Part shown: positions 52,965 through 64,000 of the stretch, one piece after another
Position numbering within the stretch: position 1 is the first letter of the stretch
How the letters are laid out: every line of letters starts with the position of its first letter
NCBI RefSeq assembly: GCF_022227845.1
Contig: NZ_JAJNQN010000013.1
Coordinates: 1 to 64,000 of the forward strand
Origin: Ectothiorhodospira lacustris
GTDB lineage: Bacteria > Pseudomonadota > Gammaproteobacteria > Ectothiorhodospirales > Ectothiorhodospiraceae
Length of the DNA: 64,000 bases
Reading direction: 5' to 3'
Position numbers and translations under genes: made by a program
The notes under the pieces: model-generated
Told to the model about the DNA's origin: nothing
What the model saw: the letters and a program-made list of their open reading frames with translations, nothing else
Databases searched by the model: none

Positions 52965-53768
52965 ATGCACGACACCATCCGCGATTATCAGATCAAGGAA
53001 GAACCCTACTACCGCGCCGTCAGCGATGAGGTGGCCTTGTACGAGGCCGCCTATGCCGTGCGCATGCCCATGATGCTCAAGGGTCCCACCGGCTGCGGCA
53101 AGACCCGCTTCGTGGAATACATGGCCTGGAAGCTGGGCAAGCCCCTGATCACCGTGGCCTGCAACGAGGATATGACCGCCTCGGATCTGGTGGGCCGCTA
53201 CCTGCTGGATGCCGACGGCACCCGCTGGCAGGACGGCCCCCTCACCCTGGCCGCCCGGCACGGCGCCATCTGCTACTTGGACGAAGTGGTGGAGGCCCGT
53301 CAGGATACGGTGGTAGTGATCCATCCCCTCACCGACAACCGCCGGGTGCTGCCGCTGGAAAAGAAGGGCGAACTGGTGCGCGCCCATCCCGACTTCCAGC
53401 TGGTCATCTCCTACAACCCCGGCTACCAGAGCCTGATGAAGGATCTCAAGCAGTCCACCAAGCAGCGCTTCGGCGCCCTGGATTTCGAGTATCCGGAAGC
53501 GGATCTGGAGGCAGAGATCGTCGCTCACGAGACCGGTGTCTCCACCCAAGTGGCAAAGAAGCTGGTGAGCGTGGCGGAACGGGCCAGGAATCTGAAGGGC
53601 CATGGCCTGGATGAAGGCATCTCCACCCGCATGCTGGTCCATGCCGGCTCCCTGATCGCCCGCGACGTGGAGCCCCTGGCCGCCTGCCGCATGGCTCTGG
53701 TGCGTCCCCTTACCGACGATCCGGACATGCGCGACGCCCTGGACGCGGCGGTCACCACCTTTTTCTGA
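52965..53768 (+). CDS. cbbQ: RuBisCO activase AAA+ subunit CbbQ
   Basis: A 267-residue MoxR-type AAA+ ATPase. Walker A is GPTGCGKT at 40-47. A Walker B-like [15 protein letters not shown] follows near 102, then NNRRVLPLE-like sensor regions and [12 protein letters not shown]. With CbbO it forms a hexameric activase that removes inhibitory sugar phosphates from RuBisCO (established for the CbbQO family in proteobacteria). GGGAG precedes the ATG by about six bases. The cbbLSQO order is typical. Confidence 0.96.
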   Translation: MHDTIRDYQIKEEPYYRAVSDEVALYEAAYAVRMPMMLKGPTGCGKTRFVEYMAWKLGKPLITVACNEDMTASDLVGRYLLDADGTRWQDGPLTLAARHGAICYLDEVVEARQDTVVVIHPLTDNRRVLPLEKKGELVRAHPDFQLVISYNPGYQSLMKDLKQSTKQRFGALDFEYPEADLEAEIVAHETGVSTQVAKKLVSVAERARNLKGHGLDEGISTRMLVHAGSLIARDVEPLAACRMALVRPLTDDPDMRDALDAAVTTFF

Positions 53769-53797
53769 TGCCCTGACGCGGGAAGAGGAGCAGGCCC

Positions 53798-56116
53798 ATG
53801 AGCGTCCATCTGGAAGACTACCCCGAACTGCTGGAAGACCTGGGCGGCCATGCCGTCGAGGTGCTGGAATCGGCCTGGCAGGAAGCGGTGCGCAGCTTCA
53901 GCTCCGCGGGCCTGAAAAACTACTACATGGAAGGCGCCCGCGCCCTCCATGCCCTGGGCAAGGGCACCGAACCCGTGGCGGCCTTCGTCCAGGAAAGCCC
54001 CGTGGTGGCCCGGGAACTGGGGGAAGACGCAGTGATGGACCTGATCGAGGCCGTCATCAAGCTCTCGTCCAAGACCAGCGGTGCGGTCATCAGCCTGGTG
54101 ATCGCCACCAGCCCGGTGGCCTCCCGGCGGCTGGCGGACCCCACCCTGTTCAAGGGCTATCTGCGCCTGCTGGACAATCTGGTGGCCCAAGTACCCCGGG
54201 GCGTACGGCCCATGCTGGAGCACCTGGACCCGCTGCTCACCCACCTCACCCTGGGCGGCTTGCGCCGCTGGGCCCTGTGGGGGGCCAAGGTCCATGGCCG
54301 GGATTTCAAGGCCCAGACCGCCTATTTCGGGCTGGAAACACCCGAATCCCGCTCGGTGTTCCAGAACGAACGGCGCGGCACCTTGTTCGTGGATGTGCAA
54401 CGACGGATCAACATGTACCTGCGCGCCCTCTGGGCCAGGGACTTCTTCCTGCGCCCTACCAGCGGTGACTTCGAGTCCCGCGAGGGTGTGCGTCCCTTCA
54501 TCGACGGCTTCACCCTCTACGTACCCGATGCCTATGACGACGCGTTCGGCATCAGCGGCCTGCAAATCTATCGGGCCACGGCCGCCCATGCGGCGGCCCA
54601 CCTGGTCCACAGCCGCACCCGCATGCCGGCGGATAATCCCGGGGGCCTCACCGGCATGCTGGTGGGCTTGTTCGAGGATGCCCGGGTAGAGACCCTGGCC
54701 CTGGCCGTCTTCCCCGGCCTGCGCCAGCTCTGGGTGCCCATGCATGTGAGTGGCCCGGATGACGGTGACGGGACCACCGCCCTGCTAGGCCGCGCCGCCC
54801 GCGCCCTGCTGGACCCCGACTACGCGGACCCGCACCCCTTCGTGCAACTGGCACGGGTGCAGTTCGACGCCGCCGCCACAGACCTGACCCGTCACGGTCT
54901 GGCCTGGGATCTGGCCCATCGGCTGGCCCCGGCCTTCCCTACCGACGAGCCTTTCAGCAGCCGCCATCATCACATTCCGGTGCTGTACCGGGATGACAAC
55001 CGCTATATCTGGGCCCTGGGCGAGCAGGAGGATGTGGACCTGATCCGCCTCCGGGAGCAACCCCAGGTGCGGCGCAATGTCACCCTCATGGAGATGGTCA
55101 ACGGCCTGGACGTGCCCTTTGCCGGGGATGATGCCCAGGAGATCTGGACCCTGAGCACGGAATTCTTCTGCGACGAGGAGGAGACCAGCCTCAACGAGCA
55201 GGAGGGCAAGCCGCCGGTATCACCCCCGTTCCATTACCCGGAATGGGATTACCAGATGCAACTGGAGCGTCCCCACTGGTGCACTCTGCTGGAACGCCGT
55301 CCCCGGGCCGGAGATCCGGCCGAGATCGACGCAGTGGCGCAGCGGCACAAACCGCTGATCAGCCGCATGAAATACCTGATCGAAGCCATGCAGCCCCAGG
55401 GGGTGCAGCGGTATCGGCGCCAGCCGGACGGGGATGAGCTGGATCTGAACGCGGCGGTGGAGTCCCTGGTGGATCTGCGCATGGGGCGGCAGCCGGACAC
55501 CCGGGTGCATATCCGCACCGAGCGCAAGGTGAGGGACCTGTCGGTACTGGTGCTGATCGACCTGTCCGAATCCACCAACGACAAGGTGCGCGGCACCGAC
55601 AACACGGTACTGGATCTGGCCCGGGAGGCCACGGCACTGCTGGCGGGGGCCTTGTCGAAGATCGGCGACCCCTTCGCCATTCACGGCTTTGATTCCGACG
55701 GCCGGCACGACGTGGAGTATTACCGGTTCAAGGATTTTGACGCCCCTTACGACGACACCGTGAAGGCCCGTCTGGCGGGGATGACCGGTCAGATGTCCAC
55801 CCGTATGGGCACCGCGATCCGCCATGCCGGGGAGCATCTGCGGCGTCAGCCTTCACGCCGCAAGCTGTTGCTGATCGTGACGGACGGGGAACCGGCGGAT
55901 ACGGACGTGCGGGATCCCCAGTACCTGCGTCAGGATGCCAAACATGCGGTGGAGGAAGTGGCCAAACATGGGGTGTACAGTTTCTGCATGAGCCTGGACC
56001 CCCATGCGGATGACTATGTGGAGCGGATCTTCGGGGCGCGGCGCTACATGGTGGTGGATCATGTGGCGCGGCTGCCGGAGACGTTGCCGATGCTCTATGC
56101 CGGACTGACCCGATAA
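53798..56116 (+). CDS. cbbO: RuBisCO activase VWA-domain subunit CbbO
   Basis: A 772-residue partner of CbbQ. The long N-terminal region binds the AAA+ ring in known CbbQO complexes. A C-terminal von Willebrand factor A domain starts near residue 580, with the metal-site VLVLIDLSESTNDKV (DxSxS) and a later VTDGEPADTD. The VWA domain is thought to bind RuBisCO and guide CbbQ. AGGAGCAGGCCC precedes the ATG, 29 bases after cbbQ. The length matches the family. Confidence 0.95.
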   Translation: MSVHLEDYPELLEDLGGHAVEVLESAWQEAVRSFSSAGLKNYYMEGARALHALGKGTEPVAAFVQESPVVARELGEDAVMDLIEAVIKLSSKTSGAVISLVIATSPVASRRLADPTLFKGYLRLLDNLVAQVPRGVRPMLEHLDPLLTHLTLGGLRRWALWGAKVHGRDFKAQTAYFGLETPESRSVFQNERRGTLFVDVQRRINMYLRALWARDFFLRPTSGDFESREGVRPFIDGFTLYVPDAYDDAFGISGLQIYRATAAHAAAHLVHSRTRMPADNPGGLTGMLVGLFEDARVETLALAVFPGLRQLWVPMHVSGPDDGDGTTALLGRAARALLDPDYADPHPFVQLARVQFDAAATDLTRHGLAWDLAHRLAPAFPTDEPFSSRHHHIPVLYRDDNRYIWALGEQEDVDLIRLREQPQVRRNVTLMEMVNGLDVPFAGDDAQEIWTLSTEFFCDEEETSLNEQEGKPPVSPPFHYPEWDYQMQLERPHWCTLLERRPRAGDPAEIDAVAQRHKPLISRMKYLIEAMQPQGVQRYRRQPDGDELDLNAAVESLVDLRMGRQPDTRVHIRTERKVRDLSVLVLIDLSESTNDKVRGTDNTVLDLAREATALLAGALSKIGDPFAIHGFDSDGRHDVEYYRFKDFDAPYDDTVKARLAGMTGQMSTRMGTAIRHAGEHLRRQPSRRKLLLIVTDGEPADTDVRDPQYLRQDAKHAVEEVAKHGVYSFCMSLDPHADDYVERIFGARRYMVVDHVARLPETLPMLYAGLTR

Positions 56117-56132
56117 GGATTATACTTCGGGC

Positions 56133-56798
56133 ATGACTCCCGAAAGCTTCGCCCTTCCCGCCTACTTCGATCTGGGCGCCGTCTTTGTCTTTGCCCTCTC
56201 CGGCGTGGTGGTCGCCATGCGCAAGGGCTACGACCTGATCGGCATGTTCTTTCTCGCCCTGGTCACCGGGGCGGGCGGCGGATTGCTGCGGGACGGGTTG
56301 TTCCTGCAACAGGGGCTGCCGGTGCTGCTCACCGACCCGGGCTACCTGGCCGCCATCGGCGCCGCCACCCTGATCGGACTGGTGTTCGGCGAACGGGCCT
56401 GGTACACCCGTCGCGGGGTGGCCATCATCGACGCCGCCGGGATCGGCGGCTTTGCCGTGGTAGGCATCGAACGCTCCCTGGAGGCCGGGTTGGGACTGCC
56501 CGCCGCCCTACTGGTGGGGGTGCTCAACGGCGTCGGCGGCAGCCTGATCCGGGACGTGATCGCCGGTGATCCGCCCCTGATCCTCAAGCCCGGTCAGTTC
56601 TATGCCCTGGCGGTCCTGGTGGGCGGCACCGCTTACCTGGCGATGACCCAGTGGCTGTCGGTGCCGGTGGTGGCGGCGGCCTGGGTGACGATCCTGATCA
56701 CCTTTGCCCTGCGCATGGCGTCCATCGAATTCAACTGGAGTACCCGGGCGGTGCACCGGGAGGGCCTGGTACGGTACCTGAAGCGGCGCCGACCCTAA
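56133..56798 (+). CDS. TRIC/UPF0126-type membrane channel protein
   Basis: A 221-residue membrane protein with seven predicted helices in two repeats. Each repeat has a G-x-x-G-G-x-x-R-D turn: [12 protein letters not shown] near 51 and [13 protein letters not shown] near 131, the mark of YadS/UPF0126 proteins related to trimeric intracellular cation channels. It is 16 bases after cbbO and on the same strand, but a role in carbon fixation is not expected; it may simply read through. It ends three bases into the convergent rarA. Confidence 0.85.
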   Translation: MTPESFALPAYFDLGAVFVFALSGVVVAMRKGYDLIGMFFLALVTGAGGGLLRDGLFLQQGLPVLLTDPGYLAAIGAATLIGLVFGERAWYTRRGVAIIDAAGIGGFAVVGIERSLEAGLGLPAALLVGVLNGVGGSLIRDVIAGDPPLILKPGQFYALAVLVGGTAYLAMTQWLSVPVVAAAWVTILITFALRMASIEFNWSTRAVHREGLVRYLKRRRP

Positions 56799-58132
56799 TC
56801 CTTTCCGTCCCGCCGACTTGCCTCGTTGCGCCGGCGCAGATCCAGCAACTTCTCCCGTATCCGGATCTCCAGGCCTCGCTCCACCGGCTGGTAATAACGG
56901 GGTTCCCCCATGCCGTCCGGAAAATAGCACTCTCCCGCAGCAAAACCATCCACCTCGTCATGGGCGTACCGGTAGCCCTTGCCATAATCCAGCGACTTCA
57001 TCAGCCGGGTGGGTGCGTTGCGCAGATGCAGGGGCACTTCCAAGGTGCCCCGCTGCCGAACATCCGCCATGGCGGCCCCGAAGGCCGTATAGACCGCGTT
57101 GCTCTTGGCGGCGCAGGCCAGATAGATCACCGCCTGAGCCAGCGTCAGTTCCCCTTCCGGACTGCCCAGGCGCTCGTACACGTCCCAGGCCTCCAGGGCC
57201 AGGGTCAGCGCCCGGGGATCGGCGTTACCGATATCCTCACTGGCCATGCGCACGATGCGCCGGGCCAGGTAGACGACGTCGCAACCACCGTCAATCATGC
57301 GGCAGAACCAGTACAGCGCCGCGTCCGGATCACTGCCCCGTACCGATTTATGCAGGGCGGAGATCTGGTCGTAGAACAGCTCCCCACCCTTGTCGAAACG
57401 ACGCAGGCCCTGACTGGTCACCTCCTCCAGGGTCTCCTCCGTAATCACCGGCCCCGCCTCCCCTTCCCGGGCCAGGTCGGCCGCGATCTCCAGCAGATTC
57501 AGGGCACGCCGCGCATCGCCGTCGGCCAGTTCCGCCAGCAGGTCGCGCAGGGCTGGGGCCATGGTCAGGTGCCGCCGGCCCAGGCCATGGGTCTCGTCGC
57601 CCAGGGCCCGGTCGATGATGGCGCGGATGTCCGCCGCTTCCAGTCCCTTGAGCACGTAGGTACGCACCCGGGACAGCAGGGCGTTATTGAGTTCAAAGGA
57701 GGGGTTTTCCGTGGTGGCACCGATGAAGGCGATGGTGCCGTCTTCCACGTGGGGCAGGAAGGCATCCTGCTGAGACTTGTTGAAGCGATGGACCTCGTCC
57801 ACGAACAACAGCGTAGCCCGTCCCTCGACCCGGCGGGTCTCCCGGGCCTGGTCCACGGCGGCGCGGATGTCCTTGACCCCGGAAAGTACGGCGGACAGGG
57901 TGATGAATCTCGCGCCGCAATAGTTGGCGATGAGCCGGGCCAGGGTGGTCTTGCCGGTGCCGGGCGGCCCCCAGAAGACCATGGAATGCAGTCGGTCCTC
58001 CTCGATGGCCCGGCGCAGGGGCTTGCCCGGGGCCAGCAGGTGCTGCTGGCCCATGTACTCCTCCAGCCGCCGGGGACGCATGCGATCCGCCAGGGGACGG
58101 TCGGGTTCCGGAGTGGAAAAGAGATCCGTCAT
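56795..58132 (-). CDS. rarA: Replication-associated recombination protein A
   Basis: A 445-residue AAA+ ATPase of the RarA/MgsA/WRNIP1 family acting at stalled forks. [20 protein letters not shown], Walker [16 protein letters not shown] near 54-68, Walker [17 protein letters not shown] and [12 protein letters not shown] are diagnostic. The C-terminal tetramerisation region ([30 protein letters not shown]) is intact. It overlaps the convergent TRIC gene at the 3' ends. It follows lolA and ftsK, an arrangement common in gammaproteobacteria. Confidence 0.96.
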   Translation of the reverse strand: MTDLFSTPEPDRPLADRMRPRRLEEYMGQQHLLAPGKPLRRAIEEDRLHSMVFWGPPGTGKTTLARLIANYCGARFITLSAVLSGVKDIRAAVDQARETRRVEGRATLLFVDEVHRFNKSQQDAFLPHVEDGTIAFIGATTENPSFELNNALLSRVRTYVLKGLEAADIRAIIDRALGDETHGLGRRHLTMAPALRDLLAELADGDARRALNLLEIAADLAREGEAGPVITEETLEEVTSQGLRRFDKGGELFYDQISALHKSVRGSDPDAALYWFCRMIDGGCDVVYLARRIVRMASEDIGNADPRALTLALEAWDVYERLGSPEGELTLAQAVIYLACAAKSNAVYTAFGAAMADVRQRGTLEVPLHLRNAPTRLMKSLDYGKGYRYAHDEVDGFAAGECYFPDGMGEPRYYQPVERGLEIRIREKLLDLRRRNEASRRDGKD

Positions 58133-58154
58133 GGATGCCGGACAGTCGCGGTGC

Positions 58155-58784
58155 TCAGTTCCTCATCACATCCACTCCGGCCGGCGGCTCGAAGCGGAAA
58201 CGGGCATCGGGGATGCGGGTGTTGAGCTGCATGTCTTCAAAGCGGATGCGGGTCTGCTGGCCGAACTGGTCATAGAGCACCATCATTCGCACGGTGCGTT
58301 CGTCCAGGCCGATGAGGATGCGCTGAAAATCGGTGTCGCCGGAATGGGGGGTCAGGGACAGCCAGCTCAGGCCCTGGTGACTGCCCTCGGAGGCCACCTC
58401 GAAGTCCTCCTCCAGCGCCCGGGGCTCGGACAGCAGCATGATGGGCGTACGCCCCAGCACGGCACCCATCTCCTGTACCGTGGCCTGGGCCAGGTCTTCG
58501 TCGTAGGTCCACAGGTACTGGCCGTCGGCCACGATCTGCTGGTTGTAGGGGGTCTGGTAGTCCCAGCGGAACTGGCCGGGACGCTTGAGATAGACCTTGC
58601 CCTGGGCATGCTGCAGGACCTCGTCCCGCTCGTTGATGACCATCTGTTCGAACACCGCCTCGAAACTGGTCATCTCCTGGAAGAAATGATCCAGTCGGGC
58701 ACGGGCATCGTCCGCCAGCACCGGCGACAGGCTCAGGCAGGCAGTCAGCATCAGGGCAAACAGGGCTCGCATGGGTCTTGGCAT
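58155..58784 (-). CDS. lolA: Outer-membrane lipoprotein carrier protein LolA
   Basis: A 209-residue periplasmic chaperone carrying lipoproteins from LolCDE to LolB. The signal peptide ([19 protein letters not shown], cleavage before DDARA) is followed by [39 protein letters not shown] and [17 protein letters not shown], all LolA hallmarks. It starts seven bases after the ftsK stop and ends 22 bases before rarA. Confidence 0.95.
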   Translation of the reverse strand: MPRPMRALFALMLTACLSLSPVLADDARARLDHFFQEMTSFEAVFEQMVINERDEVLQHAQGKVYLKRPGQFRWDYQTPYNQQIVADGQYLWTYDEDLAQATVQEMGAVLGRTPIMLLSEPRALEEDFEVASEGSHQGLSWLSLTPHSGDTDFQRILIGLDERTVRMMVLYDQFGQQTRIRFEDMQLNTRIPDARFRFEPPAGVDVMRN

Positions 58785-58791
58785 CTCGTCT

Positions 58792-61242
58792 TCAGTCCTG
58801 GGGTGCCGGTGCCAGCACTTCCCGGTTGCCGTTGGATTGCAGCGCGCTCACCACGCCGGCGGCCTCCATGTCTTCGATCATCCGGGCGGCCCGGTTGTAA
58901 CCGATCTTGAGGCGGCGCTGTACATAGGAAATGGATGCCTTGCGGGATTCCAGCACGATGGCCACCGCCTGGTCGTACAGGGGGTCGCTGTCCTCGCCGG
59001 AGTCCACGGGCTCCAGTCCTGGTACGACCGCGGCGCCGGATTCCGGTTCCTCCAGCACATCGTCCAGATAGTCCGGCTCCCCCTGGGCCTTGAGGAAGTC
59101 CACCACGTGATGGACCTCGTGGTCCGCCACGAAGGCGCCGTGCAGGCGCACCGGATGACCGCTGCCCGGAGGCAGGTAGAGCATGTCGCCGTGTCCCAGC
59201 AACTGCTCCGCCCCCATCTGATCCAGAATGGTGCGCGAATCCACCCGAGAGGAGACCTGGAAGGCGATGCGGGTAGGGATATTGGCCTTGATCAGGCCGG
59301 TGATTACATCCACCGAAGGCCGCTGGGTGGCCAGGATCAGGTGGATCCCCGCCGCCCGCGCCTTCTGGGCCAGGCGGGCGATGAGTTCCTCCACCTTCTT
59401 GCCCACCACCATCATCATGTCGGCAAATTCGTCCACCACGATGACGATGAAGGGCAACGGCTTGAGTTCCGGCGGCGCCGCCGTCGGGTCGAAGGCGGTC
59501 TGCGGGTTGTAGAAGGGGTCCGGGATGGGCTCGCCCGCGGCGGCGGCGTCCTTGATCTTGCGGTTGAAGCCGGCCAGGTTGCGCACGCCCATCTGCGACA
59601 TGAGCTTGTAGCGGCGCTCCATCTCCGCCACCCCCCAGCGCAGGGCGTTGGAGGCGTCCTTCATGTCGGTGACCACGGGGGCCAGCAGATGGGGGATGCC
59701 CTCGTAGACCGACAACTCCAGCATTTTCGGATCGATGAGGATCAACCGCACCTCGTCCGGCCGGGCCTTGAACAGCAGCGAGAGCAGCATGGCGTTGATG
59801 CCCACGGACTTGCCCGAGCCGGTGGTGCCGGCCACCAGCAGGTGGGGCATTTTGGCCAGATCGGCCACCACTGCGTGGCCGCTGATGTCCTTGCCCAGGG
59901 CCAGGGTGAGGGCGGAACCGGCCTTTTCGAACACCGGCGCCCGGAAGATCTCCGACAGGCTCACCAGTTCCCGTTTCTGGTTGGGTATTTCCAGACCCAC
60001 GGTGGACTTGCCCGGAATGACCTCCACGATGCGGACACTGATCACCGACAGTGCCCGGGCCAGGTCCTTGGACAGCCCCGAGATCCGGCTCACCTTCAGG
60101 CCCGGCGCCGGCTGCAGTTCAAAACGGGTGATCACCGGCCCTGGATGGACCTCGACCACGTCCACCTGGACCCCGAAGTCGCGCAACTTTTCCTCCACCT
60201 GCCGGGACATGTGATGCAGGTCTTCCTCGGTATACCCCCCTTCATGCGGCTTGGGGACGTCCAGCAGGTCCAGGGTCGGAAAGGCATCCGGGGGGATCTC
60301 GCCGGCGGCAAACAGGGAAGACTGTCGCTTGGGCGCGGAGGGCTTGGGCGGGGTGGTCGGCGTGGGCAACACCGCTTCCAGGACCGGTTCCACCCGGGCC
60401 TTGATCTTCGGCGCGGGTTTTTCCGCCTCGCGGGGCTGCAAGGGTTCCTGCAGAGGGGCGATCCGGGGTTCCACCTTGGGCTGGGACCGGGGGCGGGGTT
60501 CCTCCTCCCTTGGCGTTGCTGCTCGGACGGCGTTCTCCCTCGCCTCCCGTTCCTTGCGGGCCTGCCGCCCGACATGACGTTCCCGGGCCAGGGCGATCTG
60601 TTCCAGGGTCCAGTTCACGCCCTGGAGGGTGTAACGTCCCAGTCGGTCCATCAGGGACAGCCAGGACAACCCCGTGAGCAGGGTCACCCCGGTCAGGAAC
60701 AGGGCCAGCAGGAACAGGGTGACGCCCAACAGGTGAAAGATCGGCACCAGCCCCTCGCCGATCACCTCGCCCAGGATGCCGCCGGCATTCATGGGCAATG
60801 CGCCAGGAAGAAAGTGCAGGGTCGCCAGACCGCAGCCGGCCGTCAGGGTGATGACAAACCCCAGCCAGCGCACCCCCAGGGCATGCAGATCCAGCTCACC
60901 GGTATCCTTGCGGCCGCGAAAGACCAGCCAGCCGCTGTAGGCCACCACCACCGGCGCCAGGTAGGCCAGGTAGCCGAAGAGATGGAAGAACACATCGGCA
61001 AACCAAGCGCCTGCCCTGCCCCCCAGGTTGGTAACCTTCATGCCGGTCCCGGTTTGGGACCAGCCGGGGTCGGTGGGGCTGTAACTGGCCAGGGCGATGA
61101 ACAGGTAGGCGGCCGCCGCCGTCAGCACCAGCAGGGTACCCTCGCGCAGGGCACGGCGCAGATGGGCGCTGATGGGTCGCGGTGCGGAAGTAGGCTTGCG
61201 GGCGGGCTTGTCCGCCGTTTTCTTGGATTTTGCTCTGGCCAA
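58792..61242 (-). CDS. ftsK: DNA translocase FtsK
   Basis: An 816-residue septal DNA translocase. Four transmembrane helices lie within residues 25-175, then a short proline- and charge-rich linker (about 190-330). The RecA-like motor with Walker [15 protein letters not shown] lies near 467-480, followed by [20 protein letters not shown] and [13 protein letters not shown]. The C-terminal gamma winged-helix domain ([20 protein letters not shown]) reads KOPS sites. The linker is short next to E. coli FtsK, as in SpoIIIE-length forms. The ATG follows double hairpins at 61299-61336. Confidence 0.96.
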   Translation of the reverse strand: MARAKSKKTADKPARKPTSAPRPISAHLRRALREGTLLVLTAAAAYLFIALASYSPTDPGWSQTGTGMKVTNLGGRAGAWFADVFFHLFGYLAYLAPVVVAYSGWLVFRGRKDTGELDLHALGVRWLGFVITLTAGCGLATLHFLPGALPMNAGGILGEVIGEGLVPIFHLLGVTLFLLALFLTGVTLLTGLSWLSLMDRLGRYTLQGVNWTLEQIALARERHVGRQARKEREARENAVRAATPREEEPRPRSQPKVEPRIAPLQEPLQPREAEKPAPKIKARVEPVLEAVLPTPTTPPKPSAPKRQSSLFAAGEIPPDAFPTLDLLDVPKPHEGGYTEEDLHHMSRQVEEKLRDFGVQVDVVEVHPGPVITRFELQPAPGLKVSRISGLSKDLARALSVISVRIVEVIPGKSTVGLEIPNQKRELVSLSEIFRAPVFEKAGSALTLALGKDISGHAVVADLAKMPHLLVAGTTGSGKSVGINAMLLSLLFKARPDEVRLILIDPKMLELSVYEGIPHLLAPVVTDMKDASNALRWGVAEMERRYKLMSQMGVRNLAGFNRKIKDAAAAGEPIPDPFYNPQTAFDPTAAPPELKPLPFIVIVVDEFADMMMVVGKKVEELIARLAQKARAAGIHLILATQRPSVDVITGLIKANIPTRIAFQVSSRVDSRTILDQMGAEQLLGHGDMLYLPPGSGHPVRLHGAFVADHEVHHVVDFLKAQGEPDYLDDVLEEPESGAAVVPGLEPVDSGEDSDPLYDQAVAIVLESRKASISYVQRRLKIGYNRAARMIEDMEAAGVVSALQSNGNREVLAPAPQD

Positions 61243-61298
61243 TGGTCAGGTCGTGTCAGGGGGCTTGAGTGCGAGATTCAGGGTAAGCGATCAAGTTT

Positions 61299-62406
<1,108 letters not shown>

Positions 62407-62453
62407 GGCTTTTCGCGGACAGGCAGTCCCACATTGTGCTCGGAGTCTTCATC

Positions 62454-63626
62454 ATGGATAACCCGGGATTGCTGGAATGCCGCATCAGCGATGACCTGTC
62501 CGCCCTGCCCGCTTCACAGTGGGATGCCCTGGGCGGGCGGGATGAGCCCTTTCTCAGCCATGCCTTCCTCTGTGCCCTGGAACGCCATGACTGCCTGGGT
62601 AGCCGGTTCGGCTGGTATCCCCGGCATGTCACCCTGCGCCAACCGGGCGGTGAGTTGGTCGCCGCCCTACCCCTCTACATCAAGACCAACAACTACGGCG
62701 AGTTCGTCTTCGACTGGGCCTGGGAACAGGCCTGGCAGCGTTCGGGACTGAACTACTACCCCAAGCTGGTCTGCTCGATCCCCTATACCCCGGCCACCGG
62801 CCCCCGCCTGCTGGTCCACCCCGACCATGACCGGGAGGCGTTGCAACAGGTGCTGATCCAGCAGGCCATCGAGCTGACCCACGCCGGCGAGTTGTCCGGA
62901 CTGCATGTGCTGTTCCCGGAACACAGTGACAGCCGGGCACTGCAGGCGGCCGGCCTCACCCTGCGCATGGGCTGCCAGTACCACTGGCATAATGAGAATT
63001 ACCGGGATTTCGACGATTTTATTGAACGTTTCAGTGCCAAGAAGCGCAAAAACGTCCGGCGTGAACGGCGGCGCGTACAGGAACAGGGGCTGGATATCCG
63101 GGTGCTGCACGGTGATCAGGTGAGTGAAGACTTGTGGGCCGTGTTTCATCGCTTTTACGTGAGCACCTTCGAACGCAAGATGGGGATTCCCACCCTGAGT
63201 CCGGGCTTTTTCCGGGAAACCGGCCGTACCCTGGGACGACAAGTGGTCATGTTCCTGGCGGAGGAAGACGGCGAGCCGGTGGCGGCGGCCCTGTGCTACC
63301 GGGGCAAGGACACCCTCTACGGCCGCTACTGGGGCTGCATTCGGGATTACGACGCCCTGCATTTTGAAGCCTGTTACTACCAGGGCATCGACTACTGCAT
63401 ACAACAGGGTCTGGCGAGGTTTGAGCCCGGTGCCCAGGGAGAACACAAGATCAGTCGGGGGTTTCTGCCCACCCGGACCTGGTCGGGGCACTGGATTGCC
63501 CATCCGGGACTCAGAGGCGCGGTCGCTGCATTCTGTCAACGGGAGCAGGCGGCCATGGCGATTCAATGCGAGCAGCTGATGCGTCTGTCGCCGTTCCGGG
63601 TGGAAGCAGACTCCGGCTCGGGTTAG
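62454..63626 (+). CDS. FemAB/GNAT-like protein (DUF482 family)
   Basis: A 390-residue protein of the peptidogalycan-biosynthesis-recognition/DUF482 group with a GNAT-like fold. [15 protein letters not shown] near 13, [40 protein letters not shown] and the late [20 protein letters not shown] are typical. The acyl donor and acceptor are not established for the family. It stands between trxB and aat, an order seen in other gammaproteobacteria. The start is ATG 62454; GTG further upstream is possible. Confidence 0.85.
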   Translation: MDNPGLLECRISDDLSALPASQWDALGGRDEPFLSHAFLCALERHDCLGSRFGWYPRHVTLRQPGGELVAALPLYIKTNNYGEFVFDWAWEQAWQRSGLNYYPKLVCSIPYTPATGPRLLVHPDHDREALQQVLIQQAIELTHAGELSGLHVLFPEHSDSRALQAAGLTLRMGCQYHWHNENYRDFDDFIERFSAKKRKNVRRERRRVQEQGLDIRVLHGDQVSEDLWAVFHRFYVSTFERKMGIPTLSPGFFRETGRTLGRQVVMFLAEEDGEPVAAALCYRGKDTLYGRYWGCIRDYDALHFEACYYQGIDYCIQQGLARFEPGAQGEHKISRGFLPTRTWSGHWIAHPGLRGAVAAFCQREQAAMAIQCEQLMRLSPFRVEADSGSG

Positions 63627-63661
63627 GCTGTGCTTCGGACACCCAAAGGGATCACTGGACC

Positions 63662-64000
63662 ATGTCTGGCAACAATGATATGCATTCCCTCACCTGGCTG
63701 CACCCCGGACAGAGCGATGAATCCTTTCCGCCGGTGGACCGCGCCCTGCGTGAACCCAATGGCCTGCTGGCGGCCGGCGGCGACCTGAGCCTGCCCAGGC
63801 TGCTCAATGCCTATCGTCATGGCATCTTTCCCTGGTACGAGGCGGGTCAGCCCATTCTCTGGTGGTCACCGGATCCCCGTACCATCCTCTACCCTTCCCA
63901 GGTGAAGGTGAGCCGCAGCCTGGGCAAGATCCTGCGCCGGCAACGTTTCCGGGTGACATTCGACCAGGCCTTCACGGAAGTCATCAAGGGATGTGCGGGA
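63662..64000 (+). CDS. aat: Leucyl/phenylalanyl-tRNA-protein transferase, 5' part
   Basis: The frame is open to the window edge (113 codons). [60 protein letters not shown] and [17 protein letters not shown] are diagnostic. The enzyme adds Leu or Phe from tRNA to N-terminal Arg or Lys of proteins, marking them for ClpAP. ATG 63662 or the in-frame ATG 63680 may be the start. The 3' half is outside the window. Confidence 0.95.
   Translation, partial: MSGNNDMHSLTWLHPGQSDESFPPVDRALREPNGLLAAGGDLSLPRLLNAYRHGIFPWYEAGQPILWWSPDPRTILYPSQVKVSRSLGKILRRQRFRVTFDQAFTEVIKGCAG

Noticed and set aside
51078-56116. Carboxysome-linked RuBisCO (form IAc)
   Set aside because: No csoS genes follow cbbLS; cbbQ and cbbO follow instead, which fits the non-carboxysomal form IAq arrangement.
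56651-58225. A 524-codon frame opposite rarA
   Set aside because: Shadow of rarA; no motif or plausible start.

Overview
The window comes from a G+C-rich gammaproteobacterium that very probably fixes CO2. The best organism clue is the cbbL-cbbS-cbbQ-cbbO block (form IA RuBisCO with the Q/O activase, no carboxysome genes), followed by gammaproteobacterial housekeeping genes (rarA, lolA, ftsK, trxB, aat). This set fits purple or colourless sulfur bacteria of the Ectothiorhodospiraceae/Chromatiales type; that placement is inference, because no rRNA gene is present.

Region by region. (1) 1-7 kb is a scrapyard and defence-like island: an intact AAA-ATPase/PD-(D/E)XK protein, the beginning and end of a second copy of it, a HipA-like kinase/DUF3037 pair, an FRG-domain pair, and wrecks of a PIN-type toxin, an Rpn-type nuclease, a REP-associated (RAYT-like) transposase and an SLC13 permease. 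REP-type palindromes built on a GTCATTCCCGCG core are scattered through it. (2) 7-12.4 kb holds a two-domain glycosyltransferase and then an operon that I consider the best candidate for an undescribed system: a KGGVGR-variant ParA/MinD-like ATPase, a second P-loop ATPase, and an upstream HEPN-like gene that is broken here. (3) 12.4-39.2 kb is one long leftward surface-polysaccharide locus: sulfotransferase-like and WcbI-like modification enzymes, GDP-mannose and GDP-L-fucose synthesis (manB, gmm, fcl, gmd, manC), methyltransferases, several glycosyltransferases, fusion proteins and coiled-coil proteins. Between about 19.4 and 30 kb much of it is strikingly A+T-rich, suggesting acquired DNA, and it contains a decayed IS1380-family element lying against a ruined FkbM methyltransferase gene. 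(4) 39.5-48.5 kb continues on mixed strands with an SLC13 permease, a glycosyltransferase, the four dTDP-L-rhamnose genes split into rmlAC and rmlBD, a KpsS-like capsule protein and an outer-membrane barrel candidate, with REP clusters between them. (5) 48.5-56.1 kb is the carbon-fixation block with a divergent SulP transporter that may import bicarbonate. (6) 56.1-64 kb is core genome: TRIC channel, rarA, lolA, ftsK, trxB, a FemAB/GNAT-like protein and the start of aat.

Working together: ManB and ManC supply GDP-mannose, Gmd and Fcl turn it into GDP-L-fucose, Gmm can drain GDP-mannose, and RmlA-D supply dTDP-L-rhamnose. The glycosyltransferases would assemble these into a capsule or O-antigen-like polymer that the sulfotransferase, WcbI-like, FkbM and radical-SAM proteins decorate; the KpsS-like protein points to a lipid-linked capsule. 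No polymerase, flippase or ABC exporter is visible, so part of the locus lies elsewhere. No tRNA, rRNA or CRISPR array was found.
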